Numbered from the stretch's first letter, positions 35,481 through 45,144 are shown. The stretch: DNA of 64,000 bases from Phycisphaerales bacterium (GCA_040217175.1 JAVJNT010000001.1:248001-312000), one strand, 5' to 3'. Numbers and translations are program-made. The notes: generated from the letters alone by a model not told the origin.

Positions 35481-36552
35481 CGGCCGATTCGGCCATTCGC
35501 TCGGCGAGCACTTCGTACGCAAACCTTGGTTGCACGTCTCGCGCGAGCAGGCTCGAGCATGCGGCGATGGCCTCGAGCGCTTCGGGGCCGAGCGTGCCGT
35601 TGCGCAGCTCCCGCCGAGCCCACGTGGCGATGACGCCGAGCGCCAGGCCGTGGGCGGTGCGGTTGGCGGCGTCCTTGCTCGCCGCGGGGTGGGCCTTCAC
35701 CCAGGCCTCGGACCACTCGGAGGCGAGCTTGGCGCAGGCGTCGGCGAGCGAGCCATCGTCGTTGCCCGCGGCAGCGGCCTTGGCCAGCGGCACGAGCCGG
35801 TCGGGCCAGGCAACGACGCCGGTGTTCAACATAAGCTCGGCCATGCCTGGTGAGCCGTCGGCCAGATGGAGAACGGTCGAGCGTTCAGCGTCGCCGATGG
35901 CGCCTTGGCGGTCGAGCCAGGCTCGCATCGCATTGGTATCGACCGGTCCGAGGCGTAAACGTTGGCAGCGACTGTGGATCGTGGGGAGCAGGTCGTGTGG
36001 ACGGTCGGCAACCAGGATGATGACGGTGCGCGGCGGCGGCTCTTCGAGCGTCTTGAGCAGGTGGTTTTGGCCTTCACGCGCGAGCAGGTGCGCCTCGTCG
36101 ATGATGCAGACCTTCGCGGCCTGCCCGCCGGGCAGGGATGAGGTGCGGGCGACGGCTGGGTCGAAGAATTCCTTGAGCACGTCGATGGAGATCGTGCGCT
36201 GCTTCTTCTTGCGCAGTTCGGCGTCTTCGCTGTAGCTAGCCAGTTCCTTGGAGATCAGCGTGAGATCCGGATGGGCGCCGCCTTGGAGGAGTTCCTGCGC
36301 CTCGTCGCGATCGGGGCCCGCGTCGGGAGTCAGGAGCGCGGCGGCGAAGGCCAGCGCCAGCGTGCGCTTGCCCACGCCCGGCGGGCCCTGGAACATCCAT
36401 GCGTGCGGCACACGGTCGGCGACGAGGGTCTTGCGGAGGAACGCGACGGCTTCGCCCTGGCCCAGTAGGTCGTCGAGCGAGCCAGCGGCCAACGCCCGCT
36501 CGGGCAGCGGGTCAGGCTCTCGCGTTGCGGCTTTGCGGGTGCGTTTGGCCAT
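35464..36552 (-). CDS. holB: DNA polymerase III delta-prime subunit (clamp-loader AAA ATPase)
   Basis: Clamp-loader component of 362 residues. The AAA domain has Walker A GPPGVGKRT (about residues 56-64), Walker B KVCIIDEAHLL and sensor region HSRCQRL. The long insertion between Walker A and B (HPDLTLISKELASYSEDAEL) is unusual but keeps the HPD start typical of delta-prime. The four zinc cysteines of DnaX are absent, which argues for HolB rather than DnaX. The C-terminal collar domain is weakly conserved. It is the last gene of a long minus-strand run after sthA (31-base gap). Confidence 0.85.
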   Translation of the reverse strand: MAKRTRKAATREPDPLPERALAAGSLDDLLGQGEAVAFLRKTLVADRVPHAWMFQGPPGVGKRTLALAFAAALLTPDAGPDRDEAQELLQGGAHPDLTLISKELASYSEDAELRKKKQRTISIDVLKEFFDPAVARTSSLPGGQAAKVCIIDEAHLLAREGQNHLLKTLEEPPPRTVIILVADRPHDLLPTIHSRCQRLRLGPVDTNAMRAWLDRQGAIGDAERSTVLHLADGSPGMAELMLNTGVVAWPDRLVPLAKAAAAGNDDGSLADACAKLASEWSEAWVKAHPAASKDAANRTAHGLALGVIATWARRELRNGTLGPEALEAIAACSSLLARDVQPRFAYEVLAERMAESAAMPAR

Positions 36553-36583
36553 GCCAAGTCGAGGCTAGGCCGCGGCCGTTGGG

Positions 36584-37996
36584 TCAGGTGCTGCGCAGCC
36601 GGTTGCGGCCGTTGAGGGCGGCGACCTTGTAGCACTCGGCCAGCGTCGGGTAGTTGAAGACGGTGTGGACGAAGTAGTCGAGCGTGCCGCCCAGGGCCAT
36701 GACGGCCTGGCCGATGTGGACGATCTCGGTGGCACCGGCGCCGATGACGTGGACGCCCAGGATGTGCTGGGTCTCCTGGTGGATCAACAGCTTGAGCATG
36801 CCCAGTTCGTCGCCCAGGAGCTGGCCGCGGGCGATCTCGTCGTACTGGGCGACGCCCGACTCGAAGGGGATGTTCTCTTCGGTCAGCTCCTTCTCGGTCT
36901 TGCCGACCATCGAGATCTCGGGGATGGAGTAGACGCCGTAGGGCAGGGTTCCGGATTGCTCGGGCAGACGCACTTCGAACATGTGGCAGGCGGCATGGCG
37001 GCCCTGTTCCATGCTCGTGCTGGCCAGGGCCGGAAAGCCCACCACGTCGCCGGCAGCGTAGATGTGCTCGACGGCGGTCTGGTAGTGCTCGTTGACCTCG
37101 ATGCGGCCGCGCTTGTCGGCGCTGAGCCCGGCGGCCTGCAGATTGAGCGCTTCGGTCGCGCCCTGGCGGCCGACGCAATACAGCAGGCAGTCGGCCCGGA
37201 TCGTCTTACCGCTTTCGAGGTACACCTCGGCCATCTGCTTGTTGCCGCTGCGGGCAAGATCAGGCGGATCGATGACCGTGATCTTCACGGCCTTCTCGCC
37301 CAATCGGAGCGTCATGCCCCGCTTGCGGAGGTGGAACTGCAGCGCTTCGGTAATTTCCTCGTCGACGAAGCCGAGCAACTCGCGTCGACCCTCGATGAGC
37401 GTGACTCGCACGCCCAGGGCGGTGAGCATCGAGGCGTACTCGGTACCGATCACGCCGCCTCCGATGACGATCATGGTGGCGGGCAGGTACTCGAGCTGCA
37501 TCAGTTCATCGCTGGTGATGACGTTCTGGCCGTCGAAGGGGATGTCTTCGGGCCGGGCCGGACTCGCGCCGACGGCGATCAGGAACTTGTCAGCCTTGAC
37601 CTCCGAGACGCTGGTTCCTGCAACCCGGATCGTGTGCGGGTCGAGGAACGAAGCTTCGCCGTACGCGACATCGATGCCGTTGGACGCAAAGTGGCCGGCA
37701 ACCTTGCCGACCTCGTGGCGGATGACCTTGTTGGCGGCATCGAGCAGCCCCGCAAAGGACTGGCTGCGGGCGGCCATGAAGTCGCTCTCGGTGGGCAGCA
37801 AGCTCTGATTGCCGCTGGTTCCGAGGATGGCCTCGCGTAGTGCCTTGCTGGGAATGGTGCCGGTATTGACCGCAACACCGCCGACCTCGCGGAGGCGTTC
37901 CACGACGCAGACGCGTTTGCCGAGCTTTGCCGACTGGATGGCAGCCCGCTGGCCGGCCGGTCCACTTCCGATGACGCAGAGGTCGTAGGTCGCCAT
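36584..37996 (-). CDS. sthA: Soluble pyridine nucleotide transhydrogenase (Si-specific)
   Basis: FAD enzyme of 470 residues that transfers hydride between NADPH and NAD+. The Rossmann motif at the N-terminus is DLCVIGSGPAGQRAA. The active-site helix reads GGVAVNTGTIPSKALREAI. The two redox cysteines (CxxxxC) of lipoamide dehydrogenase and glutathione reductase are missing, the usual sign of SthA. The second nucleotide motif is IVIGGGVIGTEYASML. The C-terminal dimerisation domain contains LGVHVIGAGATEIVHIGQA. It follows pgk by 54 bases in the same orientation, so NADPH balance and glycolysis genes may be cotranscribed. Confidence 0.88.
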   Translation of the reverse strand: MATYDLCVIGSGPAGQRAAIQSAKLGKRVCVVERLREVGGVAVNTGTIPSKALREAILGTSGNQSLLPTESDFMAARSQSFAGLLDAANKVIRHEVGKVAGHFASNGIDVAYGEASFLDPHTIRVAGTSVSEVKADKFLIAVGASPARPEDIPFDGQNVITSDELMQLEYLPATMIVIGGGVIGTEYASMLTALGVRVTLIEGRRELLGFVDEEITEALQFHLRKRGMTLRLGEKAVKITVIDPPDLARSGNKQMAEVYLESGKTIRADCLLYCVGRQGATEALNLQAAGLSADKRGRIEVNEHYQTAVEHIYAAGDVVGFPALASTSMEQGRHAACHMFEVRLPEQSGTLPYGVYSIPEISMVGKTEKELTEENIPFESGVAQYDEIARGQLLGDELGMLKLLIHQETQHILGVHVIGAGATEIVHIGQAVMALGGTLDYFVHTVFNYPTLAECYKVAALNGRNRLRST

Positions 37997-38050
37997 GGCT
38001 TCCGTGCTCCCGATGCCGCCATCGGGGAGCGTCCGCGCCCGTCTGACGAT

Positions 38051-39256
38051 TCAACCGCTTGTCTTGTCGAGGACCTCGATGGCCTCGAACTTTTTGCCTT
38101 CGAGCATCTCCACGGAGGCTCCGCCACCGGTCGACACGTGGGTGATATCGGTCGATAGTCCCATGGAATCCAGCGCAGCGGCCGAGTCGCCGCCGCCCAC
38201 GATGGTGACCGCCCCGGCCTTGGTGGCCCGAACGAGCGCCTCGGCGACGATCCGGGTGCCGCCGTCGGCTCCGGGCCACTCAAAGATGCCCATCGGGCCG
38301 TTCCAGAGCACGCTCTTGGCCCCGTCGATCGCCCGCGCGTATCGCTCGGCGGTCTTGGGTCCGATATCGACCGCCACCGCGTCGTCGGGGATGCGATCTT
38401 CGGCGCGGGTCGGGGCACCATGGTCGAACTTGTCGGCGACCATGTGGTCGGTGGGCAGCAGCAGTTCGACGCCCGCGGCGTCCGCCGCAGCCATCGCGCG
38501 CTCCGCCGTCGAGACGTGCTCCTCCTCGACCAGGCTCGTGCCCGTGGGCTCACCCTTGGCGCGCATGAACGTGTAGGCCATGGCGCCGCCGATGAGCATG
38601 GTGTCGCACTTGGGCAGCAGGTGCTCGATGGCGCCGATCTTGGACGACACCTTCGCGCCGCCCAGGATCACGACCATCGGCTTGCGCGGGTTGGCGACGG
38701 CCTCGCTTAAGAACTCGATCTCCTTCTCAACGAGCAAGCCCGCGACCCTTGGCTTGCCCTCCATCGCGCGCGGCACTGCAACCATCGACGCGTCGGCCCG
38801 GTGGCAGGTGCCGAAGGCGTCGTTGACGTAGAGGTCGCCGTACGCCGCGAGCTTGGCTGCAAAGTCGGCGTCGCCCGTCTTCTCGGCCTTGTGGAAGCGC
38901 AGGTTCTCGAGCAGGACGACGTCGCCGGGCTTCATCGCGTCGACGGCCGATGCTGCATCGGCGTCGACGCAGTCGTTCGAGGGGAAGCGGACTGGAAACT
39001 CCAGGAGCTTCGACAGGTGGTCGGCCACAGGCCGAAGCGAGAACTCGGGCTCGAAGCCGTCGCCCTTGGGCCGACCCATGTGGCTCATGAGCACGACGCT
39101 GCCGCCGCGATCGAGCACGCTCTTGATGGTGGGCACGGCCGAGCGGATGCGGCGGTCGTCAGCGATCGCCCCGCCATCCATCGGTACGTTGAAGTCCACG
39201 CGGACAAGGGCCCGCATGTTGTCGACGGGGGTCTGGGCGATGGTCCGCGTTGGCAT
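38051..39256 (-). CDS. pgk: Phosphoglycerate kinase
   Basis: Glycolytic enzyme of 401 residues making ATP from 1,3-bisphosphoglycerate. The N-terminal substrate domain has RALVRVDFNVPMDGG and the basic-patch motif SHMGRPKGDGFEPEFSLRPV. The hinge and nucleotide domain carry VVILGGAKVSSKIG, LIGGAMAYTFMRAKG and VLWNGPMGIFEW, and the glycine-rich phosphate loop VTIVGGGDSAAAL. It is unusual in its place directly after atpH (19-base gap), where atpA is normally found. Confidence 0.96.
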   Translation of the reverse strand: MPTRTIAQTPVDNMRALVRVDFNVPMDGGAIADDRRIRSAVPTIKSVLDRGGSVVLMSHMGRPKGDGFEPEFSLRPVADHLSKLLEFPVRFPSNDCVDADAASAVDAMKPGDVVLLENLRFHKAEKTGDADFAAKLAAYGDLYVNDAFGTCHRADASMVAVPRAMEGKPRVAGLLVEKEIEFLSEAVANPRKPMVVILGGAKVSSKIGAIEHLLPKCDTMLIGGAMAYTFMRAKGEPTGTSLVEEEHVSTAERAMAAADAAGVELLLPTDHMVADKFDHGAPTRAEDRIPDDAVAVDIGPKTAERYARAIDGAKSVLWNGPMGIFEWPGADGGTRIVAEALVRATKAGAVTIVGGGDSAAALDSMGLSTDITHVSTGGGASVEMLEGKKFEAIEVLDKTSG

Positions 39257-39275
39257 GGAAGAAACTCTCGTCGGG

Positions 39276-39923
39276 TCAGGCGTCGGGGACGTCCGAATCG
39301 GGAGCTGCGGCGGCTTGGGCGTCGATCATCTCGCCCACGCGGGCGCGGATGCGAGCGGCGCCGTCGTGGCCGAGTTGGTCGCGGAGCCGGCGCATCCGGG
39401 CAGCGATGGAGCCGTCGATGAGCCGGTCGCCGTACCGCAGCTTGAGTCCACCGATCATGGCGGGGTCGCTGCGGTGGTGGGCGATGACGTCCTTGCCCAG
39501 GGCCGAGGCGAGCCGCTCTCGGATGGCGTCCAGGTCGGCCGAACTGATGGGCCCGGCGGTATGGACGTCGACCTCGAGCTGGCCGAAGGCATCTTGCGCC
39601 TTGTCGTGGAAGGCCTGGACCATGCCGGGCAGGTGCCCGAGGCGGTCCTTGTCATTGAGCACGAGCAGGAAGGTGAGCGTGCGGCTGGAGACCTTGCCCT
39701 CGAAGATCTTCTTGAGCGACTCGGCCCGCTCGTCGGTACCCAACACGCGCGAAGCGAGAAACTCATTGAAGGACGGGTTCGTGCGCGCCATGTCGAGGAT
39801 GGCCTCGAGCTCGTCGAGGGTCTCCTTCAACGCGGCGTCTCTGCCCGCCTGCTGGCACACCTCGAAGAGGCTGGTCGCGTAGATATCCGACAGGGCGTCG
39901 GGCGGGCTTTCGAGCAGGGGCAT
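39276..39923 (-). CDS. atpH: ATP synthase F1 subunit delta
   Basis: Part of the peripheral stalk that links F1 to the membrane sector. It has 215 residues against a usual 175-185. The helical N-terminal domain (YATSLFEVCQQAGRDAALKE, FLASRVLGTDERAESLKKIF) would bind alpha subunits. The C-terminal OSCP segment ends GGLKLRYGDRLIDGSIAARM followed by an extra 35-residue tail. It follows atpF by 43 bases. No F1 alpha, gamma, beta or epsilon genes follow. Confidence 0.9.
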   Translation of the reverse strand: MPLLESPPDALSDIYATSLFEVCQQAGRDAALKETLDELEAILDMARTNPSFNEFLASRVLGTDERAESLKKIFEGKVSSRTLTFLLVLNDKDRLGHLPGMVQAFHDKAQDAFGQLEVDVHTAGPISSADLDAIRERLASALGKDVIAHHRSDPAMIGGLKLRYGDRLIDGSIAARMRRLRDQLGHDGAARIRARVGEMIDAQAAAAPDSDVPDA

Positions 39924-39966
39924 GCCGTGATTCTCCCGGAAGGGACTCCGCTGACGGAGATCGTGG

Positions 39967-40587
39967 TTAGTTGTCCGAAGCCTGGCGGCTGGACTCGAAC
40001 TCGCTGAGCGCTTGCTCGACGAGTCGCGCCTGGTCCTGCTCGCTCACCTCTCGCTCGAGGATCTTGGTGGCCATGAGCGTGGCGAGGCGGGCGGCCTCGG
40101 CATAGAGCTCGTTGACCGCCACCCGGCGGGCCGCGTCGATGTCCTTCTGCGCCTTCTCGCGCATGCGGGACAGCTCGGCATCGGCCTTCGAGCGCAGCTC
40201 GGCGGTGAATTCCGCCTGGCGAGCCTTGGTCTCGGCGAGGATGCGCTGGGCCTCGCCGCGGGCCTCGGTGAGCTGGCTCTCGTAGCGCTCCTTCATCGCA
40301 TCGGCCTCGGCCAACGCGCGCTTGGAGGCTTCGAGACCCTCGAGGATCTTGCGATCCCGCTCTTCGAGGCCCTTGACGATGGGCGGCCAGGCGAACTTCC
40401 AGAGCAGGAAGAACACGATGCCGAAGACCAGGAAGGTCGACACCATCATCGGGACGCCCTGCTTGATGCCGGGGATGACTGTGCCCTTCTTGCCGGCCTC
40501 GTCCGCGGCCATCGCGATGGCCGGCAGCAAGAGGACGGCCGCCGACGCGAGCATGGCCGAGTGGTTTTGAATCAGCGAACGTCGCAT
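39967..40587 (-). CDS. atpF: ATP synthase Fo subunit b
   Basis: Peripheral stalk subunit of 206 residues. The first 26 residues (MRRSLIQNHSAMLASAAVLL, ending AIAMA) look like a cleavable signal peptide. The true membrane anchor follows at about residues 45-65 (MMVSTFLVFGIVFFLLWKFA). The rest is a long dimeric helix rich in Glu, Ala and Arg (ETKARQAEFTAELRSKADAE). The start at 40587 is backed by GAGGAGG; the frame is open to 40692, but that part overlaps atpE. A signal peptide on subunit b is not usual in well-studied bacteria. Confidence 0.9.
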   Translation of the reverse strand: MRRSLIQNHSAMLASAAVLLLPAIAMAADEAGKKGTVIPGIKQGVPMMVSTFLVFGIVFFLLWKFAWPPIVKGLEERDRKILEGLEASKRALAEADAMKERYESQLTEARGEAQRILAETKARQAEFTAELRSKADAELSRMREKAQKDIDAARRVAVNELYAEAARLATLMATKILEREVSEQDQARLVEQALSEFESSRQASDN

Positions 40588-40639
40588 CGCGACCTCCTCT
40601 GCGCGCACCGATGGTGCCGGTGCGAAGGCGAGCGCCAGG

Positions 40640-41050
<411 letters not shown>

Positions 41051-42067
41051 TCAGACGGCCGGAACCGCGGTTGGAACGTCTTGGTCGTAATGCTCGTCCA
41101 CGTGCTCGTGGTGGTCGCCGTGATGGTCGAGCAGGCCGATGAACACGGCCGTCAGGAACATGAAGATCAGCGCCTGCAGGAAGCTGACGAAGACCTCCAG
41201 CACGAAGATGAACACGGCCATCAGGATGACCGGAATCCACAGGATGACGGCCACGACCATGCCCGCGCCCGTACCGAGGGCGGCGGTGTCGCGGGCGATC
41301 ATCTCGAAGAACACGAACATGACCGCGAGCAGGATGTGGCCGGCCGTCATGACGGCGAACAGACGAAGGGCCAGCGCGATCGGCTTGATCAGGGTGCCCA
41401 TGACCTCGACCGGAACCATGATGGGCCACAGGAAGACCGGCGTGCCAGCGGTCAGGTGCTTGGCGTATTCGCCCACGCCCAGGCGCATCACGCCGGCGAT
41501 GTTGATCACCAACCCGGCGATCAGCGCGAGCGATCCGGTGACCCAGATGCTCTGGGTCGCGGTGCCGCCGAACGGTGCGACGTGCGCGTCCTTCCACTTC
41601 GTCGCGTCGTCGCCGAAGACGCCGGCCTCGACGAGGTAGAAGTTGATGAACATGTTGACGTCGATGAGCGGAATCATCCCCAGCAGGTTGTTGATGAGGA
41701 TGAAGAAGAAGACGCAGAGCAGATACGGCAGGAACTTGTCGCTGCGGTCGCCCAGCACGGGCTTGATCATCATGTCGCGCAGACCGACGATGAGGACCTC
41801 GACGAGCTGGGCGAACTTGCCCCGGGTGAGGTAGCGGGCCTCGCCCTGAGCGTCCGGTCCCGTCCGCACGCGCTTGGCGACGAAGAAGCCGATCAGCAGC
41901 ATCAGTGCGCCGGAGATGACCAGGTTGGCCGTCGCCGACGACCACCACCACCAGCCGCCCTCGGTGACCTTGAAGGGGTGCGCCACGATGTGATCGACGG
42001 GGCTGGGCAGCGCGTTGGGGTCGGCCGCCGCGAGCAGGGGAGTCAGGGATTCCAGGCCAAAGGGCAT
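41051..42067 (-). CDS. atpB: ATP synthase Fo subunit a
   Basis: Integral membrane subunit of 338 residues forming the proton half-channels. It has about six helices. The essential arginine is in KPIALALRLFAVMTAGHILL, facing the c-ring Glu. Other conserved parts are FVFFILINNLLGMIP-like sequence (here CVFFFILINNLLGMIPLID) and the C-terminal helix FVSFLQALIFMFLTAVFIG. The C-terminal tail is His-rich (LDHHGDHHEHVDEHYD), a possible metal-binding stretch. The ATG at 42067 shares its A with the stop of the upstream AtpI-like gene (TGATG), so translation is coupled. Confidence 0.95.
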   Translation of the reverse strand: MPFGLESLTPLLAAADPNALPSPVDHIVAHPFKVTEGGWWWWSSATANLVISGALMLLIGFFVAKRVRTGPDAQGEARYLTRGKFAQLVEVLIVGLRDMMIKPVLGDRSDKFLPYLLCVFFFILINNLLGMIPLIDVNMFINFYLVEAGVFGDDATKWKDAHVAPFGGTATQSIWVTGSLALIAGLVINIAGVMRLGVGEYAKHLTAGTPVFLWPIMVPVEVMGTLIKPIALALRLFAVMTAGHILLAVMFVFFEMIARDTAALGTGAGMVVAVILWIPVILMAVFIFVLEVFVSFLQALIFMFLTAVFIGLLDHHGDHHEHVDEHYDQDVPTAVPAV

Positions 42068-42585
42068 CAACGCGAGCCTCCGCTGTTGCACGACTCAGGG
42101 TCGGCGTCGTTCGATCCGGGCGACACGGGGAGATGCTGGCGGAAGCTCCGCAGGGCCATCGCGCAATCGACGCCCACCGCGGTCAGCCCGCCCACCAGCA
42201 AGGCGAGCCACAAGCCGAGCCCCATCGTTGGCGCGGCGAGCGCCAAGGCAATGCCCGCCACGATCAAAACCAGCAATCTCGCAGTCGACAAGGCAAGCCA
42301 GGCCATGCCGGCGACGGCCGGGCGGTAGGGCCCGGTCATCGCGGCGCCGCCCCAGGCCAGCACCCACGAGCCGGCCAGCAGCATCGCGGCTACGACGCCG
42401 CCCATGACCGAGTCGCCCTCGGCCCGTGCCGCGAAGGCCAGCACCGCGCCGAACATGGCGCCCGCGGCCGACGCAACGGTACCGACGGCCACTGCGGCCG
42501 GGCCGTAGAGCGAGATCGACGCCGCTTCCGGGGCGTCGTTCTTGCCGGCTTCAGAGGCCTGATGTGGGGCAGTCGCTTGGGTCAT
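42067..42585 (-). CDS. AtpI-like membrane protein, first gene of the Fo operon
   Basis: A 172-residue protein with four predicted helices (AAVAVGTVASAAGAMFGAVL, VVAAMLLAGSWVLAWGGAAM, LLVLIVAGIALALAAPTMG, LALLVGGLTAVGVDCAMALR). It precedes atpB as AtpI or AtpZ does in many ATP synthase operons, where the protein helps c-ring assembly or ion uptake. The sequence identity to AtpI is too low for me to assign the name; position is the main evidence. The ATG at 42585 is the first start before the polar N-terminus. It is divergent from the MoxR ATPase gene. Confidence 0.65.
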   Translation of the reverse strand: MTQATAPHQASEAGKNDAPEAASISLYGPAAVAVGTVASAAGAMFGAVLAFAARAEGDSVMGGVVAAMLLAGSWVLAWGGAAMTGPYRPAVAGMAWLALSTARLLVLIVAGIALALAAPTMGLGLWLALLVGGLTAVGVDCAMALRSFRQHLPVSPGSNDADPESCNSGGSR

Positions 42586-42778
42586 GTTCGGGCAGGGTCG
42601 CGCGGTCTGGGTTTTGTCTTCCGTCGAAGGGGCGTAAGGGTAGCGGGCATGGTCCCCGTAGGCGAGCCCGCGAAGCCCCGACGACGCCTCGAATCTGGCG
42701 TATGCTCGGTCTCGCGGCGGGATGACGCACCGGCCCGATCGACTTCCGGCCCCCTGACTCGGCCGCATGGAGCGCAGC

Positions 42779-43732
42779 ATGTCCGACGCGACCGCCGGCC
42801 CGACCTCGACGCCCATCGCGAAGCTGCGCGACAACATCGCCTCGGTGTTCATGGGCAACCCCAAGGCCATCGACCGCGTGCTGCGGACGATGCTGGCCGG
42901 CGGGCACCTCTTGATCGAGGACGTGCCGGGCGTGGGCAAGACGGTGCTGGCCGGGGCGATCTCGCGCAGCGTGCGGGGCAAGCTGGCCCGCGTGCAGATG
43001 ACGCCCGACCTCTTGCCCAGCGACATCCTGGGCGTGAGCGTGTACGACCGCGACCGCGGCGAGTTTACGTTCAAGCCCGGGCCGATCTTCGCCAACTTCG
43101 TGCTGGCCGACGAGATCAACCGCACCACGCCGCGCACGCAGACGGCGCTGCTGGAGGCGATGAGCGAGGCGACGGTGTCGATCGACGGCACGAGCCACCC
43201 GCTGCCCCAGCCGTTCATGGTGATCGCCACGCAGAACCCTTATGACTTCGAGGGCACGTACCTGCTGCCCGAGAACCAGCTCGACCGGTTCCTGATGCGG
43301 ACGCGGCTGGGCTATCCGGACCCGGGCACGGAAGTCCGCGTGCTCGAGAGCAGGCCGGCGAGCACGGCCCTGCCCCAGCTCGAGGCGGTCATGCCGCTGG
43401 AGACGCTGAGCGAGTTGCAGTCGAAGGTCAACGCCGTGCGCGTGGACGCGAAGATCCTCGAGTACGTGGTCGCGATCGCCGGGGCGACGCGGCGCTCGCC
43501 CGATCTTCGGCTCGGATTATCTCCCCGCGGCGCGCTGGCGCTCACACAGGTCGCTCGCGCCACGGCGCTCATCGACGACCGCGACTACGTCGTGCCCGAG
43601 GACGTGCTGGACAACATCATGCCCGTCGTCGCCCACCGCCTGATCGTCCGCGGCGGCCTCGAGCAGGGCGACGCCCGCGAGGCCGAGAGCATCCTGGAGG
43701 GGATCATCCAGGGGGTCGAAGCGCCGACGTGA
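42779..43732 (+). CDS. MoxR family AAA+ ATPase
   Basis: A 317-residue AAA+ chaperone-like ATPase. Walker A is EDVPGVGKTVLAGA, Walker B FVLADEINRTTPRTQTALLE and the sensor region is VIATQNPYDFEGTY. The C-terminal lid has LRLGLSPRGALALTQVARAT. MoxR proteins usually work with a DUF58 and von Willebrand-domain proteins in metal insertion or complex assembly. None of these partners follows here, so this copy is isolated. The ATG at 42779 is chosen because GGAG lies six bases upstream; 42767 is an in-frame alternative. Confidence 0.9.
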   Translation: MSDATAGPTSTPIAKLRDNIASVFMGNPKAIDRVLRTMLAGGHLLIEDVPGVGKTVLAGAISRSVRGKLARVQMTPDLLPSDILGVSVYDRDRGEFTFKPGPIFANFVLADEINRTTPRTQTALLEAMSEATVSIDGTSHPLPQPFMVIATQNPYDFEGTYLLPENQLDRFLMRTRLGYPDPGTEVRVLESRPASTALPQLEAVMPLETLSELQSKVNAVRVDAKILEYVVAIAGATRRSPDLRLGLSPRGALALTQVARATALIDDRDYVVPEDVLDNIMPVVAHRLIVRGGLEQGDAREAESILEGIIQGVEAPT

Positions 43733-43742
43733 GCATTTGGGA

Positions 43743-43771
43743 TTGCATCGTGCGCGGTTTTCGGCGACAAT
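43743..43771 (+). promoter_or_regulatory. Candidate promoter giving a leaderless transcript
   Basis: TTGCAT (43743-43748), a 17-bp spacer and GACAAT (43766-43771). The predicted start falls at or next to the ATG at 43778, and no Shine-Dalgarno is present, so the mRNA may be leaderless. Confidence 0.4.
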
Positions 43772-43777
43772 GCTGGC

Positions 43778-45142
43778 ATGCGAACAGCCATCTGCCTCGC
43801 CGCTCTGGTCGTCGGCCCTAGTCCTGCCCTCGCCCAGTCTCCTTGCCCGATCCAGCGCCTTGAGCCAGAGGCGGGGTACGGCAGCGCTTTCGGCGTTCGC
43901 ATGGTGATCGACTCGGGCCGGCTGCTCATCAGAGACTCGGGCGCTCTCGGGCCGTGTCCGGGCGGCGGCACGACACCCGGCTGTGTCAACGGGGCCATCT
44001 ATTCGTTCGCCCTAGAGGACGGTCGGTGGACCAGTCGCCAATTGATCTACCCGCTGGACGTCGGTGTATACCGGGGCTTTGGAAACTTCGCGGTCGAGGG
44101 CGACCTCATGATCGCGACGACCGCAACACGAAACGGCGACTCTCGGCAAGGGCTCGGTCACGTCTACCGGTTCGACCGTGCTCTCGGGCAGTGGATAGAG
44201 ACTGATCGCTTCCAGGCCCCCGACGCACCCACGCATCCCACCGGCGGCTTCGGCAACGACGTTGCGCTGCGTGGTGACTCGGTGCTCATCTCGCGCGACG
44301 GGACCGTGTTCTTGTACCAGGAGGTCGGCGAGGGGTGGGAATTGATGCAGACGATCGAGCAGCGGAGCCTCTTCGATGGGTTCGGGTTGCCGATGGTCAT
44401 CAGCGACGACTGGGCGTTCATCGGGGCCATGAACGGTCATGCCCCGTCCATCTACGTGTATCGTCGCGACGCGAGCGGCCAGCTCGTGTTCCACGAGCGA
44501 ATGCAACCACCGGTACCCGGTGGCGCATTCGGCAGGTCCATGGCGCTCGACGGCTCGACCCTTGCCGTCTGGGGCGGAGGTACGCATGTGGCCGGCTCGG
44601 TCTTCGTGTATGACGTGACGCCGGATGGGCCGGTGTTCCACCAGGACGTGACGCTGGAGGGCGTGGTCGATGAGTCCATCGGCCTGGGGGTCGGCCTGTC
44701 GCTCAGCGGCGACACCATGGTCTGCGGCTCGTACACCGGGCGGAGCTGGAAGCCATTCGAGACCGTCGGCTACGTCTTCAGGCGCGGCAGCAACGGGATG
44801 TGGCGTCTTGCGACGATGGTCGACCCCGAGCCCGCGGCACCCTACGGGCTCTACCGCACCACCGGCCACGCGACGGCGACCGATGGGCGGACCGTTGTCA
44901 TCAGCCACGCGGGCGAGTGGCCCCCCGCGTCGGAGCCAACTGGTGCCGCCTATAGCTTCGTCCTTGATTGCGAGATCTGCGAAGCCGACCTCGACCTCGA
45001 CGGCGTCCTCACCATCTTCGACTTCCTCGCCTACCTCAACCTCTTCCAAGACGGAGACGCGCTCGCCGACTTCGACGGCGACGGTGAGTTGACGATCTTC
45101 GACTTCCTGGCGTTCCAGACGGCGTTCGACGCGGGCTGCTGA
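43778..45142 (+). CDS. Secreted beta-propeller-like protein with C-terminal dockerin-type EF-hands
   Basis: Exported protein of 454 residues. The signal peptide is MRTAICLAALVVGPSPALAQ with cleavage after ALA. The body repeats a pattern of about 60 residues (GxAFGRSMALDGSTLAVWGG, GDLMIATTATRNGD, GDSVLISRDGTVFLYQ) like FG-GAP/beta-propeller blades. Residues about 400-454 are two calcium-binding EF-hand loops, ADLDLDGVLTIFDFLAYLNL and ADFDGDGELTIFDFLAFQTA, and the protein ends in Gly-Cys. This matches the GC-type dockerin tail known from Phycisphaerales, thought to anchor proteins at the surface. Its stop lies 2 bases from the stop of the convergent peptidase gene. Confidence 0.85.
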   Translation: MRTAICLAALVVGPSPALAQSPCPIQRLEPEAGYGSAFGVRMVIDSGRLLIRDSGALGPCPGGGTTPGCVNGAIYSFALEDGRWTSRQLIYPLDVGVYRGFGNFAVEGDLMIATTATRNGDSRQGLGHVYRFDRALGQWIETDRFQAPDAPTHPTGGFGNDVALRGDSVLISRDGTVFLYQEVGEGWELMQTIEQRSLFDGFGLPMVISDDWAFIGAMNGHAPSIYVYRRDASGQLVFHERMQPPVPGGAFGRSMALDGSTLAVWGGGTHVAGSVFVYDVTPDGPVFHQDVTLEGVVDESIGLGVGLSLSGDTMVCGSYTGRSWKPFETVGYVFRRGSNGMWRLATMVDPEPAAPYGLYRTTGHATATDGRTVVISHAGEWPPASEPTGAAYSFVLDCEICEADLDLDGVLTIFDFLAYLNLFQDGDALADFDGDGELTIFDFLAFQTAFDAGC

Positions 45143-45144
45143 CC

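Noticed and set aside
36584-37996. Dihydrolipoamide dehydrogenase
   Set aside because: The redox-active cysteine pair is absent (VNTGTIPSK in its place), which fits the soluble transhydrogenase.
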